Source: Stictocephala bisonia
Lineage: Eukaryota; Arthropoda; Insecta; Hemiptera; Membracidae
Direction: 5' to 3'
Assembly (NCBI GenBank): GCA_035578905.1
Contig: JAQJVL010000278.1
Location: 985,963 to 1,049,962 of the forward strand
DNA length: 64,000 nt
Every line of letters starts with the position of its first letter. Position 1 is the first letter of the stretch. Under the pieces are notes generated by a model. It did not search any database. It was given only the letters and a program-made list of their open reading frames with translations, and was not told the DNA's origin. The position numbers and the translations under genes were made by a program. Below, one piece after another: positions 57,401 to 59,418 of this stretch.

Positions 57401-58308
57401 CTGCTAGGTGTTAAGCATTGTTACATGCGTATTGTTTATCAAGATAATATGAAGTACTTCCATTTTGTTATCATAATTTAGATCTTTCAGACAACTAATG
57501 AGTTTTATTTAGTATTTAACGGTTTTAATATGTGTGTATACTGTTGTAATAAATGAAAAAGTTTCTTACATTCAAATATAGGCTTTGAATGAATTAAGGA
57601 TTAATGTAAGATAATGAAAACAATTTACCCACCCACCCAACACGTACAGTGGTATTGACTCACCTACTCAACGTGTACAACGGTATTGATCCAACCACCC
57701 AACATGTACAGTGGTACTGACCCATCCACCTATTCAAATATTGTAGTACTGACCCACCTGCTCTGGTATTCTTATACTGTAATACCGACCTACCCAACAC
57801 GTACAGTGGCATTGACTCACCTACTCAACATGTACAATGGTATTGATCCACCCACCCAACATGCACTGTGGTACCAAATTAATCTATCCCACCATAATTT
57901 ATGAAGTAATATCTCACCAAGTGTGTGAAATTGGTTTCTGGCATTCAATGCTCTTGCATGCAGTAACAAAGTTCAACTTGGAAAGAGAGGCAAGAAGACA
58001 TTGAACATGTAGACTTAATCACATAAAGATATTTTGCAGCACTATTGCAGTTTATTGATATTTAGTAATGATATACTTACAGTGAGTACAGTTTGCTAGC
58101 AATAAATAATTAACTATTGAATAAATTTGTTGATATAAGCAGTGAGATTGAGGTTATGTGGCAGGGTCGGCAACTGAGGCCTCGATGCCAGCCACCCCTT
58201 CCTGATGCTGACCTACTGGAACATCCCTCTCTCCAGCACCTAGTTTTGGACCTGGCTGCACACCTTGAGGTCCGATCTCATTTCATCAATGGAAATGAAA
58301 TGGATTGA
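493..58308 (+). CDS. SCAI: SCAI orthologue, 15 coding exons, complete
   Basis: This is the span of a spliced gene encoding SCAI (suppressor of cancer cell invasion; DUF3550/UPF0682 family). In vertebrates SCAI is a nuclear protein that binds the MRTF/SRF complex and represses its transcription, and it also binds 53BP1 in double-strand-break repair. Joining 493-593, 11318-11413, 14754-14840, 20041-20139, 24797-24893, 32264-32421, 33961-34054, 34259-34378, 37520-37679, 41717-41803, 45370-45460, 47240-47394, 50799-50969, 53087-53187 and 58165-58308 gives 1761 bases, or 586 residues plus a stop. The human protein is about 600 residues. Every junction is GT-AG and all phases agree. Recognisable blocks include KSKQLFNGLR, YGLKRWQIGEIASKIGQLYY, LRYYARFIVVCLLL, NPHKYLLYKPTFSQ and FTRKPFFIIVDS. 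No frameshift or internal stop was seen. Identification is from memory of the family, not from a search. Confidence 0.95.
822..925 (+). repeat. cluster of GTTGACG-like words in a CpG-rich island
   Basis: Within about 100 bases the words GTTGACG, GTTGACGC, GTTGACGC, GTTGACC and ATTGACGC occur about 20-30 bases apart. The stretch is CpG-rich in an otherwise AT-rich intron. It could be a transcription-factor site cluster close to the promoter or a decayed tandem repeat. No function can be assigned from sequence alone. Confidence 0.4.
2048..2470 (+). repeat. degenerate tandem repeat, period about 88-105
   Basis: Five diverged units share a core of the form GGTTTTACGTCCAT..TTTGNCACA. They begin near 2048, 2136, 2230, 2335 and 2433. 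Spacing varies from 88 to 105 bases and later units are more mutated, so this is an old tandem array. Confidence 0.6.
2558..2736 (-). repeat. 36-bp minisatellite family, locus A (C-rich on +)
   Basis: Four to five diverged units of the family GTGGTATTGACCCACCC... occur here with irregular spacing. The G-rich strand is the minus strand. The array is followed within about 30 bases by an unrelated 33-bp array. Confidence 0.75.
2763..3345 (+). repeat. 33-bp minisatellite with 66-bp higher-order period
   Basis: About 17 units of roughly 33 bases start with ACATCAACCT. Two alternating types give a 66-base period: one contains CAGTCACCATGTTAAATATA, the other TAGTCATTATGGTAGATCTA. Because 33 is a multiple of three, long open frames run through it. 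These are repeat artefacts, not genes. Confidence 0.85.
3487..4000 (+). repeat. three diverged copies of a ~65-base unit
   Basis: Similar stretches begin near 3489, 3855 and 3938. Each reads roughly CCAT.AGTGGTA..TTTTGA.AGGC.TTAACTGGTTCCACGTGT, with many differences. They look like an old tandem or transposon-derived repeat interrupted by the palindrome at 3672. Confidence 0.4.
3672..3737. repeat. perfect 66-bp palindrome
   Basis: The left arm 3672-3704 is the exact reverse complement of the right arm 3705-3737, with no spacer and no mismatch across 33 base pairs. It begins AAGATGACTTC and ends GAAGTCATCTT. It may be the two joined ends of a deleted transposon or a recent inverted duplication. 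Confidence 0.95.
4487..4640 (+). mobile_element. tRNA-derived SINE fragment
   Basis: The stretch has a polymerase III A-box-like sequence (TAGCTAAGGTACGG near 4506) and a B-box-like GTTCGAATG near 4552, with tRNA-like spacing. It is followed by about 80 bases and an A-rich end (AATAAAAAGAAA). A real tRNA is unlikely because the cloverleaf is poor. The SINE call is inferred. Confidence 0.45.
6320..6650 (+). repeat. diverged direct repeat, copy 1
   Basis: This is similar in order and sequence to 10855-11170. Shared segments include AAGTTTTAATAATTGTTATC, GAACAAAAAAGTA and ATATTTACGATACATTACT. The two copies lie about 4.5 kb apart in the same orientation. They may be two insertions of one unidentified element or an old segmental duplication. 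Confidence 0.6.
7552..7665 (-). mobile_element. truncated copy of the window's SINE family
   Basis: Read on the minus strand, this matches the 3' half of the SINE at 15775-16062. Shared parts are the terminal GACGCTGA/GGCGTC word, the ATATTCGC block and the GACTACATTCGT block. It is heavily mutated and lacks the polymerase III head. Confidence 0.55.
7948..8003 (-). repeat. minisatellite family, locus B
   Basis: Two diverged units are present (CATACAGTAGTATTGACCCA and CATACACGTACAGTGGTAT), C-rich on the + strand. Confidence 0.65.
9394..10029 (+). mobile_element. non-autonomous Helitron remnant
   Basis: The 5' end begins TCTCGTATATTTATAAAAG directly after an A. The 3' end is a GC-rich imperfect hairpin (CCGGCGAAGCGGGCGG) followed by CTAG at 10026-10029 and a T. 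This fits Helitron insertion between A and T with a 3' CTRR end. Inside are the ACCGATCGCCATGAAACTTT block typical of insect Helitron 5' ends, as I remember them, and a 23-codon frame at 9913-9984 starting MPPKKSNIGRRSK, which resembles the first residues of insect Helitron helicases and then stops. Most of the element body is deleted. Confidence 0.65.
9423..9480. repeat. (TA)29 microsatellite
   Basis: This is an uninterrupted TA dinucleotide run of 58 bases inside the Helitron 5' part. The open frames of alternating Tyr and Ile here are artefacts. Confidence 0.97.
10262..10695 (+). repeat. 36-bp minisatellite family, locus C (G-rich on +)
   Basis: About twelve units are present. The type unit reads CCACTGTACGTGTATGGGTG followed by GGCGGGTGGGTCAATA, 36 bases in all. 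Later units are shortened to about 28 bases. Each full unit carries four G-runs separated by single bases. The G-rich strand is the strand of the SCAI transcript. The word CTGGTATGGTACGTC occurs just before the array (10252) and again near 10812. Confidence 0.92.
10855..11170 (+). repeat. diverged direct repeat, copy 2
   Basis: This is the partner of the stretch at 6320-6650, in the same orientation. It ends about 150 bases before exon 2. Confidence 0.6.
11318..11413 (+). CDS. SCAI: SCAI exon 2 (residues 34-66)
   Basis: The acceptor is TTTGTCCAG|GG and the donor AG|GTAAAA. It encodes DLPQYGHKQWQAYFGRTF and IYTKLWKFQQQH, among the most conserved parts of SCAI. It starts and ends in phase 2, and codon use is GC-rich compared with the introns. 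Confidence 0.95.
   Translation, partial: GPAAVRPQAVASLLRPYLRYLHQALEISAAT
11414..14753 (+). other. SCAI intron 2 (3.3 kb)
   Basis: The intron is AT-rich with no supported gene. The only structure noticed is a pair of inverted ends next to TTAA words at about 13044 and 13753, listed separately. Confidence 0.8.
13044..13754. mobile_element. possible piggyBac-type MITE
   Basis: TTAA near 13043 is followed by CCCTTTGGCTCCCAGACA. A matching inverted end (ACGGTCCAAAGTG) precedes TTAA near 13753. TTAA targets and CCCTTTG-type ends are typical of piggyBac. Only about 12 terminal bases match and the interior codes for nothing recognisable, so this is tentative. Confidence 0.35.
14754..14840 (+). CDS. 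SCAI: SCAI exon 3 (residues 66-95)
   Basis: The acceptor is ACTTTTCAG|GC and the donor TA|GTAAGT. It encodes QILDTKYGLKRWQIGEI and ASKIGQLYYHYY, near-invariant in the family. It is phase 2 at both ends. Confidence 0.96.
14841..20040 (+). other. SCAI intron 3 (5.2 kb)
   Basis: There is no supported gene. A full SINE copy lies at 15775-16062. Two diverged copies of a TTTTGA.CGTCGA.AATC.ACG.TTGC word sit at about 19232-19299. A short open frame at 18147-18389 has no recognisable similarity and resembles chance AT-rich sequence. The rest is AT-rich with nothing seen. Confidence 0.8.
15775..16062 (+). mobile_element. SINE, full-length copy
   Basis: The head contains a polymerase III B-box-like word (CAGTTCGATACC near 15830). 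The body contains TTGGGCTATTAATTAATGAC, GACTACATTCGTTC and CATATTCGCCC. The 3' end is GGCGTCTTATG followed by a simple tail rich in AAATAA. Related copies occur at 28166-28440, 34470-34740 and 7552-7665, which defines a family. Confidence 0.75.
20041..20139 (+). CDS. SCAI: SCAI exon 4 (residues 95-128)
   Basis: The acceptor is CTTGTTACAG|C. It encodes LRTSETNYLNEAYSFYSAI and RGRAYYSRAAKED. The chosen donor is AG|GTATGG because it gives the ancestral Lys-Glu-Asp-Arg junction. A stronger-looking in-frame donor, GG|GTAAGA, lies six bases downstream and would add Tyr-Gly. Confidence 0.94.
20140..24796 (+). other. SCAI intron 4 (4.7 kb)
   Basis: There is no intact gene. A pogo-type deletion derivative occupies 23887-24752. 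Two weakly similar stretches lie at 20795-20880 and 21155-21250, sharing a CGCG.GAG.TTTTT..AAATAAA pattern. The rest is AT-rich with nothing recognisable. Confidence 0.8.
23887..24752 (+). mobile_element. pogo/Tigger-like deletion derivative
   Basis: The ends are inverted repeats: CAGTAGACTCCCGATTATCC at the left and GGATAATCGGGAGTCCTCTG at the right, each next to a TA target duplication (23885-23886 and 24753-24754). A possible start ATGGATAAATGG lies at 24346, followed almost at once by a stop. The 3' part still encodes NQKSIKDFFPTQQ and a stop (24456-24497), which looks like the C-terminal PCNA-binding box of a pogo-family transposase. The catalytic core is deleted. Confidence 0.75.
24797..24893 (+). 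CDS. SCAI: SCAI exon 5 (residues 128-160)
   Basis: The acceptor is TTGTTTTAG|GT and the donor ATG|GTAAGG. It encodes VKKLRYYARFIVVCLLLKKM, strongly conserved. It ends in phase 0. Confidence 0.95.
25430..25568 (-). repeat. minisatellite family, locus D
   Basis: Four units of about 36 bases are C-rich on +, for example CACGTACAGTGGTACTGACC followed by CACCCTTCCACCCCTA. It is separated from the large array E by about 140 bases of unrelated AT-rich sequence. Confidence 0.9.
25708..27068 (-). repeat. 36-bp minisatellite family, main array (locus E, ~38 units)
   Basis: About 38 tandem units of 36 bases run here with the C-rich strand on +. Unit subtypes differ mainly in the C-rich half: CACCCGCCCGCCCC, CTCTTCCGCCCC, CATCCTTCCGCTCC and CTCACCCACCCGCCCC recur in ordered blocks, so segments of several units have been duplicated. 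A poly-C run lies near 26840-26852. The period is 12 codons, so long open frames of 12-residue repeats appear in several frames on both strands. These are artefacts. Units after about 26940 are more diverged. Confidence 0.97.
27280..28060 (-). pseudogene. piggyBac transposase remnant
   Basis: The minus-strand translation reads GKPEIIMMYNST then ESVDTFDQL, INIAGTNAFVIYVHN and, further upstream, LVGTIKKN, FLFHDDISAVSYKPK and YLGKGSTNPKVPVAE. These are landmarks of the C-terminal two thirds of piggyBac-family transposases, including the last catalytic Asp in the VDTFDQ motif (about 27627-27629) and a trace of the Cys-rich tail (CSFCDYKKRW near 27290). There are several stops and frameshifts upstream of 27700. 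No TTAA-flanked ends were found. The gene is dead. Confidence 0.88.
28166..28440 (-). mobile_element. SINE, minus-strand copy
   Basis: Read on the minus strand it has a tRNA-like head with the B-box GTGGTTCGGATTCCAC. The body shares CCCTTAGTTGCCCTGGCT and GGGCTATTAATAAA with the copy at 34470-34740, and its 3' end GAGTCGGCGTCTCATATA matches the copy at 15775. It adjoins a TCTTATTCTTATTC-type simple repeat (28133-28160), its A-rich tail seen on +. Confidence 0.75.
29024..29893 (+). repeat. 31-bp satellite-like array, about 28 units
   Basis: The unit is AAAATCGTGATATCTAACAT followed by CAAGTACATGT, 31 bases in all. Most units are identical. Variant pairs (GTTAAATCGTGA followed by CGTTATATCTAACACC) recur at 29111 and 29328, exactly 217 bases or seven units apart, which shows block duplication. 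Each unit holds two small palindromes, GATATC and TACATGTA. Confidence 0.97.
31147..31744. mobile_element. pogo-type MITE
   Basis: The left end is CAGTAGAACTTCAACTATCC after TA (31145-31146). The right end carries two inverted copies of the CCAACTATCCGAA motif (31700-31737) and stops next to TA (31745-31746). There is no coding capacity. The ends are similar in style to the pogo-type element at 23887 but are a different family. Confidence 0.6.
32264..32421 (+). CDS. SCAI: SCAI exon 6 (residues 161-213)
   Basis: The acceptor is ATGTACAG|GA and the donor AG|GTGAGC. It encodes ELDKQIVDYTSTYEPDDQLE, then WSLVLEEIKSFIKADG and NTIVLSHR. It ends in phase 2. The open frame running past the donor is intronic. 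Confidence 0.95.
32422..33960 (+). other. SCAI intron 6 (1.5 kb)
   Basis: There is no gene. A 31-bp tandem array of about seven units lies at 33598-33812. The rest is AT-rich with nothing recognisable. Confidence 0.85.
33598..33812 (+). repeat. 31-bp tandem repeat, seven units
   Basis: The unit is TTTGCTATATCCGTATTAGT followed by TGTCTTTGATA, nearly identical across seven copies. It lies about 150 bases upstream of the exon 7 acceptor. Confidence 0.95.
33961..34054 (+). CDS. SCAI: SCAI exon 7 (residues 213-244)
   Basis: The acceptor has a long T tract (TTTTTTTTCAG|A) and the donor is CAA|GTAAGC. It encodes LSLQEILIIGNCNEQ, matching the conserved IIGNCN motif of the family. It ends in phase 0. 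Confidence 0.95.
34055..34258 (+). other. SCAI intron 7 (204 bp)
   Basis: This is the shortest intron of the gene. It is AT-rich, with a pyrimidine-rich acceptor tract (TTTTCTTTGTCTTTTGACAG), and nothing else is seen. Confidence 0.9.
34259..34378 (+). CDS. SCAI: SCAI exon 8 (residues 245-284)
   Basis: The acceptor is TTTTGACAG|GT and the donor TTT|GTAAGT. It encodes VKFSELTMDMFRMLQTLERE, conserved, followed by a less conserved DEFNHIYDASPAPGRVPF. It is phase 0 at both ends. Confidence 0.95.
34470..34740 (-). mobile_element. SINE, minus-strand copy
   Basis: On the minus strand it shows the B-box-like GTGGTTTGAATTCCAC, then CCCTTAGTTGCCCTGGCTAT and GAGGAACAGCTGAACTCAGT, all shared with the copy at 28166-28440. 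It lies about 90 bases downstream of exon 8. Confidence 0.75.
35109..35186 (+). repeat. 39-bp tandem duplication
   Basis: The block TTATTGGGTGGGTAGGAGCA...CATATGGGG is present twice in tandem with two or three differences (GGGTGGG/GGGCGGG, GCATAG/GCGTAG). It includes the presumed left end of the MITE at 35163. Confidence 0.85.
35163..35793. mobile_element. possible hAT-type MITE
   Basis: The left end CAGTAGCGTAGCCATATGGG and the right end CCCAAGTGGCTACGCCACTC are inverted and similar. The flanks GGTAGGAG and GGTAGGGT could be a mutated 8-base target duplication. Nothing recognisable is coded inside. Superfamily assignment is an inference from the CAGTGGCGTAGCC-like ends. Confidence 0.45.
35881..36000 (+). 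repeat. exact 60-bp tandem duplication
   Basis: Bases 35881-35940 and 35941-36000 are identical except for the last base. The block begins ATTACTAGGGGTGGATACAC. Near-identity implies a recent duplication or an assembly error. Confidence 0.97.
36232..36295 (+). repeat. 31-bp tandem duplication
   Basis: The block TTTATACCCCTACAGTACCA...TTGTAAAA occurs twice in direct tandem with no difference seen. Confidence 0.95.
36676..36800 (+). mobile_element. partial copy of the 43644 foldback MITE
   Basis: It shares TTCCGGTGTCAACCGCGTCA, GTACTAT.TACAATATTTACA, AGACGTTTCGCCCAT and GATGTGGCATCCTCAGTGG with the left arm of the element at 43644-43866. The right arm is missing apart from a short GAGACCACTG inversion. 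Confidence 0.8.
37520..37679 (+). CDS. SCAI: SCAI exon 9 (residues 285-338)
   Basis: The acceptor is CTTTATTTCAG|GA and the donor AG|GTCAGT. The first 25 or so residues (KSYSVTSTKGGVGYPVVTG...) look lineage-specific. They are followed by the conserved RENPHKYLLYKPTFSQVMVF. It ends in phase 1. Confidence 0.94.
38668..41052 (+). mobile_element. Tigger-like DNA transposon, both ends intact
   Basis: The element has perfect 24-base terminal inverted repeats (left begins CAGGTAGTCCTCGTTATACG, right ends CGTATAACGAGGACTACCTG). TA target duplications lie at 38666-38667 and 41053-41054. Length is 2385 bases. Subterminal repeats of CGTTATACGCGG lie inside both ends. It encodes a disrupted pogo/Tigger transposase in the gene's orientation. 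Good end conservation suggests moderate age. Confidence 0.95.
38900..40644 (+). pseudogene. Tigger transposase, disrupted
   Basis: The reading frame starts at ATG 38900 (MSGKREKKQ). It shows an N-terminal CENP-B/Psq-type helix-turn-helix (HSLSLEVKLEVLKRLDKGER), a second DNA-binding domain (NASKGWFDRFKARNAF) and a DDE core. The first catalytic Asp is in NLDETGLFW. The second is replaced by Glu (LVENVPSHP). The third is in QPMDQGVI. A frameshift lies near 39505, a TGA at 39639 (a likely CGA to TGA change in NPRALKG), a TAG at 40251 and another frameshift near 40400. The C-terminus has a PCNA-binding box, QLSIKTFF (40513-40536). It is not functional as it stands. Confidence 0.92.
41066..41362. 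repeat. minisatellite family, loci F and G in opposite orientations
   Basis: From 41066 to about 41225 the units are C-rich on + (for example CATACAGTGGTATTAACCCT and ACATACAGTGGAACTGACCC). From about 41296 to 41362 they are G-rich on + (GTACGTGTATAGGTGGGTGG). The two arrays face each other across about 70 bases. All units are diverged. Confidence 0.8.
41443..41695. mobile_element. TTAA-flanked foldback MITE (piggyBac type)
   Basis: Terminal arms of about 67 bases are inverted with three mismatches. The outer ends are CACGTTGACTGCGGACTACT and the complement of CACATTGACTGCGGACTACT. TTAA lies on both sides (41439-41442 and 41696-41699). The arms contain the CpG-rich word GGCGCTGCGCGCGTAG. No coding capacity is present. 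Its right end is 21 bases upstream of exon 10, so the exon's branch-point region probably lies in the duplicated TTAA or in the MITE. Confidence 0.9.
41717..41803 (+). CDS. SCAI: SCAI exon 10 (residues 338-367)
   Basis: The acceptor is GTGTGAACCAG|GT and the donor AT|AGTAAG read as A|GTAAGT. It encodes FKELPANGALLLYISADGCF, matching the family's FKELP..SVLL.YLSA block. The polypyrimidine tract is poor because a MITE ends 21 bases upstream. It is phase 1 at both ends. Confidence 0.92.
43644..43866. mobile_element. foldback MITE
   Basis: The outer arms are inverted repeats over most of the 223 bases. TTATTAACAACTAGTTCTTC at the left pairs with the right end, and the arms continue through CCGGTGTCAACCGCGTCAAA and GATGTGGCATCCTCAGTGG. 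A few mismatches are present. The central loop is about 15 bases. A half copy lies at 36676-36800. Confidence 0.9.
44318..44636. repeat. minisatellite family, locus H in both orientations
   Basis: A single C-rich unit near 44318-44355 is followed by a G-rich unit near 44366-44396. After about 90 unrelated bases, four good G-rich units run at 44488-44636 (CCACTGTACGTGTATGGGTG then GGTGGGTGGGTCAATA). Confidence 0.88.
45370..45460 (+). CDS. SCAI: SCAI exon 11 (residues 367-397)
   Basis: The acceptor is TTTATTTTAG|TG and the donor TG|GTAAGT. It encodes GYDLGGVITSSKRESDHANK and then HLKEMHC, matching the YDFGGV and HKEMHC landmarks. It ends in phase 2. Confidence 0.94.
45461..47239 (+). other. 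SCAI intron 11 (1.8 kb)
   Basis: The intron is AT-rich with no gene. A short GC-richer patch at 46352-46610, bounded by AACAC words, may be a decayed MITE but no clear inverted ends could be fixed. Nothing else is recognisable. Confidence 0.8.
47240..47394 (+). CDS. SCAI: SCAI exon 12 (residues 397-449)
   Basis: The acceptor is GATTTCCAG|CC and the donor CAAG|GTAGGG. It encodes LYPGDLHPFTRKPFFIIVDS and then RYFGQPMVVLMSPQDIP, very close to the vertebrate PGDLYPFTRKPLFIIVDS and FGQPLVCLLSP. It ends in phase 1. Confidence 0.96.
48778..49472. mobile_element. long inverted-repeat element, family unknown
   Basis: The left arm (48778 to about 48915) and right arm (about 49340 to 49472) are inverted copies. 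Paired blocks include CTGTTTAAAATTCCTCCTCT, ATTAAAAATGCTGCC and CTGACATTCAT. Similarity is roughly 80 percent by eye with small gaps. No target duplication was seen and nothing is coded. It resembles a foldback transposon or MITE. Confidence 0.7.
49655..49712 (+). repeat. minisatellite family, locus I
   Basis: One to two degenerate G-rich units (CATGTATGGGTGGATCAAAA and GTGGTGGGTGGGTCAGTG) are recognisable by the GGGTGGGTCA core. Confidence 0.55.
49845..50673. mobile_element. pogo-type MITE, GC-rich interior
   Basis: The right end TATTTTCCGTCAGG...GGTTTCTCCTG is seen as CTGACGGAAAATAGGGTTTC then TCCTG before TA (50674-50675). The left end (CATAGTGAAAACCCGATTGC after TA) is a poorer inverted match, with a second copy of CCCTATTTTCC at about 49881. 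Repeated ATCCGTC/ATTCGTC words lie near both ends. The interior (50000-50330) is unusually GC-rich, with no recognised protein. Confidence 0.5.
50799..50969 (+). CDS. SCAI: SCAI exon 13 (residues 449-506)
   Basis: The acceptor is ACTTTCAG|AC and the donor ATAG|GTATGT. It encodes NGSLFTLFLHSPLTAFCFIC then WERCQSFIDRFVTEASRLFG, matching the family's GSLFTLFL block. It is phase 1 at both ends. Confidence 0.95.
50970..53086 (+). other. SCAI intron 13 (2.1 kb)
   Basis: No repeat array or transposon was recognised. Open frames at 51480-51707 (75 codons, IDKNSTALALQSGARLVDI in the middle) and 51840-52025 have no similarity I recognise and lie inside the intron. They are probably chance. Confidence 0.75.
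53087..53187 (+). CDS. SCAI: SCAI exon 14 (residues 506-539)
   Basis: The acceptor is TTATGTTCCAG|AC and the donor AAG|GTAAGA. It encodes DPAYLQFFGDDFLRLLLLRY then VFCDVVLHLHRAFK, matching the family's FLQFFGDEFLRLLL. It ends in phase 0. Confidence 0.95.
53697..55037 (+). mobile_element. mariner element with both ends
   Basis: The terminal inverted repeats are about 26 bases with one mismatch (left begins CGAGGGTCGTCCAGAAAG, right ends CTTTCTGGACGACCCTCG). TA target duplications lie at 53695-53696 and 55038-55039. Length is 1341 bases, about that of a full mariner. Confidence 0.95.
53858..54966 (+). pseudogene. mariner transposase, disrupted
   Basis: It starts MAAPIENPAKCKVRSVIQFL. It retains the helix-turn-helix region, WVPKFLTE, the first catalytic Asp (VTGD), the second (HDNARPHA) and the third (DLTPSDYYLFPKLK), a D,D34D-type mariner layout. 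Lesions are TAA at 54149, TGA near 54272 (a likely CGA to TGA change), a one-base deletion directly after the first catalytic Asp near 54353 and another shift near 54620. The frame runs out through the 3' end of the element, so the normal stop also appears lost. Confidence 0.92.
55728..55822 (-). repeat. minisatellite family, locus J
   Basis: About three diverged C-rich units (ATTGACCCACCTACCGTCCT, CATGTACAGTATATTGACTC, CCACCCATTTACGTACTGTG) end directly against the poly-T of the LINE fragment. Confidence 0.7.
55825..56960 (-). mobile_element. 5'-truncated LINE with RNase H domain
   Basis: Read on the minus strand, a non-LTR retrotransposon fragment ends in a short poly-A (seen as T at about 55827-55838). 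Coding traces run from RMPRQTDFDKLYRVVIGDIK through an RNase H domain (ISWYIDGS with the catalytic Asp at 56751-56753; ELSFSLCKLARIFQAEVAAI; ILSWVPGHTGVLGSERAN) to a C-terminal Cys motif (CRKCGEEEESGWHILFHW). The reverse transcriptase is missing, typical of 5' truncation. It belongs to the LINE group that carries RNase H (I/Jockey/R1-like). Confidence 0.88.
55989..56790 (-). pseudogene. LINE pol RNase H, broken
   Basis: This is the coding part of the LINE fragment. One frame runs from the DGS motif at about 56762 to the stop at 55989. It carries internal stops just after DGS and near 56570 and 56515, and is open only from 56453 to 55989. No intact product is expected. Confidence 0.85.
57625..57876 (-). 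repeat. minisatellite family, locus K, ~30-bp units
   Basis: About eight units of roughly 30 bases (CAACACGTACAGTGGTATTG then ACTCACCTACT) run here. They share the CGTACAGTGGTATTGACCCA core with the 36-base arrays but have a shorter C-rich half, so this is a distinct subtype. Confidence 0.88.
58165..58308 (+). CDS. SCAI: SCAI exon 15 (residues 540-586, stop)
   Basis: This is the terminal exon. It encodes GRQLRPRCQPPLPDADLLEH then PSLQHLVLDLAAHLEVRSHF and ends ...NGNEMD before TGA at 58306. The acceptor chosen is GTGGCAG|GG at 58163-58164 because the resulting length lines up with vertebrate SCAI. An alternative AG twelve bases upstream (58151-58152) would add Val-Met-Trp-Gln in frame. Both have weak pyrimidine tracts. 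Confidence 0.88.
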   Translation, partial: GRQLRPRCQPPLPDADLLEHPSLQHLVLDLAAHLEVRSHFINGNEMD

Positions 58309-58553
58309 TTGCTGGTGGAATTGGCTTCCAGTCGTCGTTGTCTTTATTATCTCAACAATAACTCCGAGCTTTGTAAACTGTACAGACTATCAACTGTTTC
58401 AAAAAGTTCTCTTTCCAGATCTCTTTGGCTAGCCAACCTTAAGCTTTACTATGTAATAATGTTTACTCTTATATTGGAACTGGGATTCATCCTTAATTAT
58501 TTGAAATTACAAAAGATCTTATCAACTGGAAAATGTGATCAAATTCCAATAAA
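58309..58553 (+). promoter_or_regulatory. probable SCAI 3' UTR with polyadenylation signal
   Basis: AATAAA lies at 58548-58553, 240 bases after the stop codon, followed by a T-rich stretch (TGTTCTTGACTTGT). A second AATAAA lies at 58766. Either could end the transcript. The open frame at 58309-58563 after the stop is not conserved as far as I can tell. Confidence 0.6.
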
Positions 58554-59045
58554 ATGTTCTTGACTTGTAATCATAACTTTAAGCAGAAATTGAGCATATT
58601 TCAAAGAACTGTCAAAGCTCAGAATCCACTATGCTATCAAATACAGATATTATATGTATAACTGCCATAACAGTGTTGACCTTGAATATGTTATTGACCT
58701 GTAATATAATAGATTTATTTCTTTATAATATTACTGTTTCTTTCTAGACAACAAACAGTCCTTTCAATAAAATAAATTTATTTTGTAGAAACTATATGAT
58801 TTTTATTTTATCAATCAATAAAATGAACTTTTATTATTTTCAATTAACTAATTCATTTGGTACAAGCAACAATGGAACAAAAAATAGTAAAAATAGTAAT
58901 TATTACAATAAAGACATTGATTTATGATTGCTATAATGTAGAATGTGTCTAATGTTCTCTTGATGGAATACATCTTTGGAGAAAAGATACATTGAGATAA
59001 GCATTAATAATAATTTGACAGATTAAATTGTAGTTTGAGGCAGTC

Positions 59046-59418
59046 GGATCTTTTCCGTTATACGTATACCACTATTTAATGTCGGATCTTTTCTGTTATG
59101 TGTCAGCAATCCCAAAATATTTCCATATACATCGCGCCGCGGCAGTTATGGTTAGGTTAGGTTAGCATAGCCTATTGTAGAATGTTTTTACAAATTATAG
59201 GTTCATTCTACAATATAATAACCTAACCTAACCATAACTGCCGCGGCGCGATGTATATGGGCGGCCTCGATGTATTGGGATTCTAAAGGTTGAAAATGAG
59301 CAAAACATATTTTAAATCAATAAATTGAATACCGTGTTCCGTTATTTATACCAAACAATGGTTAAAATGTATTATTCAATATATTTAAATAGTGGTATAC
59401 GTATAACGGAAAAGATCC
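59046..59418. mobile_element. nested foldback element with 8-bp target duplication
   Basis: The outer arms are perfect 34-base inverted repeats (begin GGATCTTTTCCGTTATACGT). They are flanked by the 8-base direct repeat AGGCAGTC at 59038-59045 and 59419-59426. Inside is a second inverted repeat with 42-base perfect arms (59123-59164 and 59219-59260). These contain the CG-rich ATCGCGCCGCGGCAGTTATG and the insect telomere-like GGTTAGGTTAGGTTA. A third inner pair (TTGTAGAATG / CATTCTACAA) surrounds the centre. An 8-base duplication fits hAT, P or Merlin-type transposons. No protein is coded. Confidence 0.93.

Larger units (their letters stand above)
53188..58164 (+). other. SCAI intron 14 (5.0 kb)
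   Basis: This intron holds a dead mariner (53697-55037), minisatellite locus J (55728-55822), a LINE fragment on the minus strand (about 55825-56960) and minisatellite locus K (57625-57876). The stretches 55060-55720 and 56970-57600 show nothing recognisable. Confidence 0.88.

Noticed and set aside
59123..59260. Internal telomere or chromosome-end fusion because of TTAGG runs
   Set aside because: Only three repeats per arm, and they sit within a transposon-like foldback bounded by target duplications, so a fusion is not needed.
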